In this document: piece after piece, positions 53,543 to 55,233 of the stretch | Layout of the letters: each line of letters opens with the position of its first letter | How positions within the stretch are numbered: position 1 is the stretch's first letter | NCBI GenBank assembly: GCA_944322815.1 | Contig: CALUQB010000016.1 | Span: 1 to 55,233, forward strand | From: an uncultured Bacteroidales bacterium | GTDB lineage: Bacteria > Bacteroidota > Bacteroidia > Bacteroidales > UBA932 | Reading direction: 5' to 3' | Length of the DNA stretch: 55,233 nucleotides | Made by a program: the position numbers and the translations under genes | Notes under the pieces: generated by a model | What the model was told of the DNA's origin: nothing | What the model saw: only the letters and a program-made list of their open reading frames with translations | Database searches by the model: none

Positions 53543-54701
53543 ACAGAGAGTGTTACTGCCGGATGAAATAAGGGACATCAACAACAGGAGGATAGGGATA
53601 AACCCTGATTCACTTGCACCAAAACTGCTGAAGCAGGCTGTGATGAATCAGATTGCTCCAGCATCAGGAGCTGTGTCAAATGTAGCCACTTCTCCTATAA
53701 TAGACAAAAGAAGTGAATACAAGCCTTATGCTGTGGTATCTCCTGAAACAGATGCCACTCCAAAAGAGAATCTGTCCTCCAAAAGACTTCCATTCATAGA
53801 AGCCAACACAAAGGAAGTGAGTGTGGGACATCTGAAGAATGACTGCATAATTCCGGTATTCTCAAAGGACAATGAGATAACCATATCCCACCATTCTTTC
53901 ATAGAAGCGGTCTATGATGCGGCAAATGAGGTATTCAGAGGAGAAAGGGTTGACAATCCGGATGTAAGAGTCAGCCACATAATAAAAGGAAGAATCCCTG
54001 AAGCGATGAATAAGCCTGTAAGTTCACTTTTGGACAGTGACAAGACCATCTATTATGAAAGGATGATGTTCTGCATGGAGATACCTACCATATATGAAGA
54101 TATAGCCGGAAACAGGCTTAATCTGACAGTAGGAGGAGTGAGGGCATACAATCAGGAGAATCTGTACAGCAGGAAGACATTCGAGAAGTTCAAGGTGTTC
54201 ATTGGCTTCAAAAATATGGTGTGCTGCAACATGTGCATATCAACAGATGGGTACAGGTCAGAGATAAGGGCAATGAGTATTGGGGAACTCTACAGAGCAG
54301 CAATAGGTCTGTTTCAGAGTTACTCAATGGACAACCATATCCAGCAGATGAGTAGGTTGCAGGAATACTCCATAAGTGAAGCCCAGTTGGCCCAGTTCCT
54401 TGGGAAGTCAAGGATGTACCAGTATCTTCCGAACAAGGAGAGAAAACAACTTCCTGAAATGCTGATGACAGACACACAGATAAACCTTGTAACAAAGGCT
54501 TACTACAATGACAGTAATTTTGGAAGAAAGCCTGATGAAAAGAAACTCTCAATGTGGAAGATGTACAATCTCCTCACAGGAGCAAACAAATCCTCCTACA
54601 TTGACAGCTTCCTTGACAGGTCATTGAATGCAGGGGAACTCTCATCAGGGATATGCAGGGCTCTCAAGGGAGATGATGAATATTCCTGGTTCATCAGGTA
54701 A
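53508..54701 (+). CDS. DUF3871-like protein
   Basis: 397 residues from METMYMRRAGTEQRVLLPDE; Met4 or Met6 are possible starts. The variable first 110 residues are followed by a conserved core with HHSFIEAVYDAANEVF, SHIIKGRIPEAMNKPVSSLL, KTIYYERMMFCMEIPTIYED and LTVGGVRAYNQENLYSRKTF. These agree with my memory of DUF3871, an uncharacterised family of Bacteroidetes mobile elements, but the family name should be checked. No enzyme motif or membrane helix was seen. It is translated in overlap with the RecA-like ATPase, so the two probably work together. Confidence 0.75.
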   Translation: METMYMRRAGTEQRVLLPDEIRDINNRRIGINPDSLAPKLLKQAVMNQIAPASGAVSNVATSPIIDKRSEYKPYAVVSPETDATPKENLSSKRLPFIEANTKEVSVGHLKNDCIIPVFSKDNEITISHHSFIEAVYDAANEVFRGERVDNPDVRVSHIIKGRIPEAMNKPVSSLLDSDKTIYYERMMFCMEIPTIYEDIAGNRLNLTVGGVRAYNQENLYSRKTFEKFKVFIGFKNMVCCNMCISTDGYRSEIRAMSIGELYRAAIGLFQSYSMDNHIQQMSRLQEYSISEAQLAQFLGKSRMYQYLPNKERKQLPEMLMTDTQINLVTKAYYNDSNFGRKPDEKKLSMWKMYNLLTGANKSSYIDSFLDRSLNAGELSSGICRALKGDDEYSWFIR

Positions 54702-54843
54702 TCATCACTCAATCTTCTCTCACATATAGCCTGTCTGTATTTATCCATTATGTTAGGATATTTTTTGAATGGCATATCTGGGCATAAACTCATAGATATT
54801 ATAATTATCTATATTATATGACTAAGTGCGCAGATATGCCAAA
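54702..54843. promoter_or_regulatory. Intergenic region with a large inverted repeat
   Basis: TGGCATATCTG (54770-54780) pairs perfectly with CAGATATGCCA (54831-54841). Between them lies the AT-rich palindrome AGATATTATAATTATCT. The right arm ends two bases before the next ATG. It may be an operator, a replication or transfer site, or a strand-exchange site. Confidence 0.55.
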
Positions 54844-54972
54844 ATGATTGATGAAATGGATGAGTTTTTTGCAGCAGCAGTCCCAGCCATACTCCAGCTG
54901 ATAACTAGTCTTGCAGTTATGTGCTGGCTGTTTGGTGGTGAGGACAGGAGAAAGGAAAACAGGAAGAAATGA
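54844..54972 (+). CDS. 42-residue single-helix membrane protein
   Basis: MIDEMDEFFAAAVPAILQLI then TSLAVMCWLFGGEDRRKENRKK. An acidic head, one membrane helix (about residues 9-31) and a basic tail: small phage-type or element-type membrane protein. The stop overlaps the start of the next small ORF as ATGA, which supports both. No family recognised; a holin-like or transfer-entry role is only a guess. Confidence 0.55.
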   Translation: MIDEMDEFFAAAVPAILQLITSLAVMCWLFGGEDRRKENRKK

Positions 54973-55106
54973 ATATAGGGGCTTGGAATGCCCCTTGTTT
55001 GTTTTTATTGTTGGGAGCCATGATCTTTTTATGGGGTTGTGGCTCTTTTATCTATACATCTGACAGAGAATATCTTGGACAGATGAAAATTAAAGCCGAA
55101 ATTTGA
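54969..55106 (+). CDS. 45-residue lipoprotein-like small protein
   Basis: MNIGAWNAPCLFLLLGAMIF then LWGCGSFIYTSDREYLGQMK and a short tail. A hydrophobic segment ending in LWGCGS looks like a lipobox. It starts inside the stop codon of the preceding gene (ATGA). The hairpin AGGGGC-GCCCCT (54977-54995) lies in its 5' end and could be RNA structure within the gene. Unknown family. Confidence 0.45.
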   Translation: MNIGAWNAPCLFLLLGAMIFLWGCGSFIYTSDREYLGQMKIKAEI

Positions 55107-55119
55107 CATTCAATACTCC

Positions 55120-55233
55120 ATGAGTGTTGTCCATTATGTCGGAAATGTTTTCTATCTTCCGGAGTTTGACACTTTGAAAGTAAGAAAAACGAAGAAAAAG
55201 TTGGCTGGAGATTGCTGCAGTGGCGATTTTCAG
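55120..55233 (+). CDS. Start of an ORF running off the window
   Basis: MSVVHYVGNVFYLPEFDTLK followed by VRKTKKKLAGDCCSGDFQ, open to the last base. It begins 14 bases after the previous ORF. Too short for a family call; the first residues look like a folded protein rather than random text. Confidence 0.35.
   Translation, partial: MSVVHYVGNVFYLPEFDTLKVRKTKKKLAGDCCSGDFQ

Noticed and set aside
54977-55010. AGGGGC-GCCCCT hairpin followed by T-rich sequence as a terminator
   Set aside because: The stem is only six pairs, the T-run is broken by G, and it lies inside a small ORF coupled to the gene before. It cannot be excluded, but was not listed as a terminator.
46303-55233. A second copy of the tRNA-His 3' end (attR) within the window
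   Set aside because: No repeat of the GGTTCGAATCCGACTGGGC stretch was seen after the tRNA; the right boundary must be outside.

Overview
The window looks like a chromosomal segment of a Bacteroidales bacterium. Several things point there: a SusC/SusD pair with a hybrid two-component regulator, promoters of the Bacteroidetes type (TAnnTTTG at -7 with TTG or TTTG near -33), few Shine-Dalgarno sequences in the core genes, and an SDR-type fructuronate reductase beside mannonate dehydratase. Base composition is balanced through about 46.3 kb, then becomes clearly AT-rich. Genus cannot be fixed from this sequence alone.

Region 1 (1-12.3 kb) is a carbohydrate locus. On the minus strand, in transcription order, lie a LacI-family regulator, a hybrid two-component system, a GH16 lipoprotein, SusC and the start of SusD (cut by the window edge). 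Divergent from lacI are an SDR (fructuronate reductase-like) and uxuA. A near-perfect palindrome with a central CG overlaps the -7 element of that divergent promoter and is a good candidate operator. Region 2 (12.3-17.4 kb) holds bioA and bioD, a PepSY-like protein and gltX.

Region 3 (17.4-34.5 kb) is an almost complete division and cell-wall (dcw) cluster on the minus strand: mraZ, rsmH, ftsL, ftsI (PASTA), murE, mraY, murD, ftsW, murG, murC, ftsQ, ftsA, ftsZ. Several genes overlap by four bases (ATGA). Upstream of mraZ are four TGGAA boxes spaced exactly 10 bp apart, like the known MraZ operator layout. The cluster has been invaded by tandem repeats: a 39-bp coding repeat in rsmH, a roughly 570-bp minisatellite between ftsL and ftsI, 30-bp hairpin repeats between ftsA and ftsZ, and large arrays upstream of mraZ.

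Two arrays of one 52-bp hairpin repeat, in opposite orientation, sit about 22 kb apart: 8 units at 12473-12874 and 15 units at 34989-35755. A second repeat family, a 59-bp palindrome with arms like TAACGTCAGTTCGACGAA, occurs at three intergenic sites plus one partial copy.

Region 4 (35.9-46.2 kb) holds housekeeping genes: an M23 peptidase, miaB, a cardiolipin synthase, a LEA-like lipoprotein, a SPOR protein, rpoN, upp, radC and a carboxyltransferase (PycB/OadA-like) whose C-terminal biotinyl-like domain lacks the biotinylated lysine. 

Region 5 (46.3 kb to the end) begins with tRNA-His(GTG) and a tyrosine recombinase, followed by AT-rich genes with strong Shine-Dalgarno sites: a UvrD-like helicase whose start is separated from its body by a T9 tract in the wrong frame, a divergent family-A polymerase-like protein, a small unknown protein, a RecA-like ATPase, a DUF3871-like protein and tiny membrane-protein ORFs. 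This is the left part of an integrated element with its own replication or recombination genes. Its right end is outside the window.
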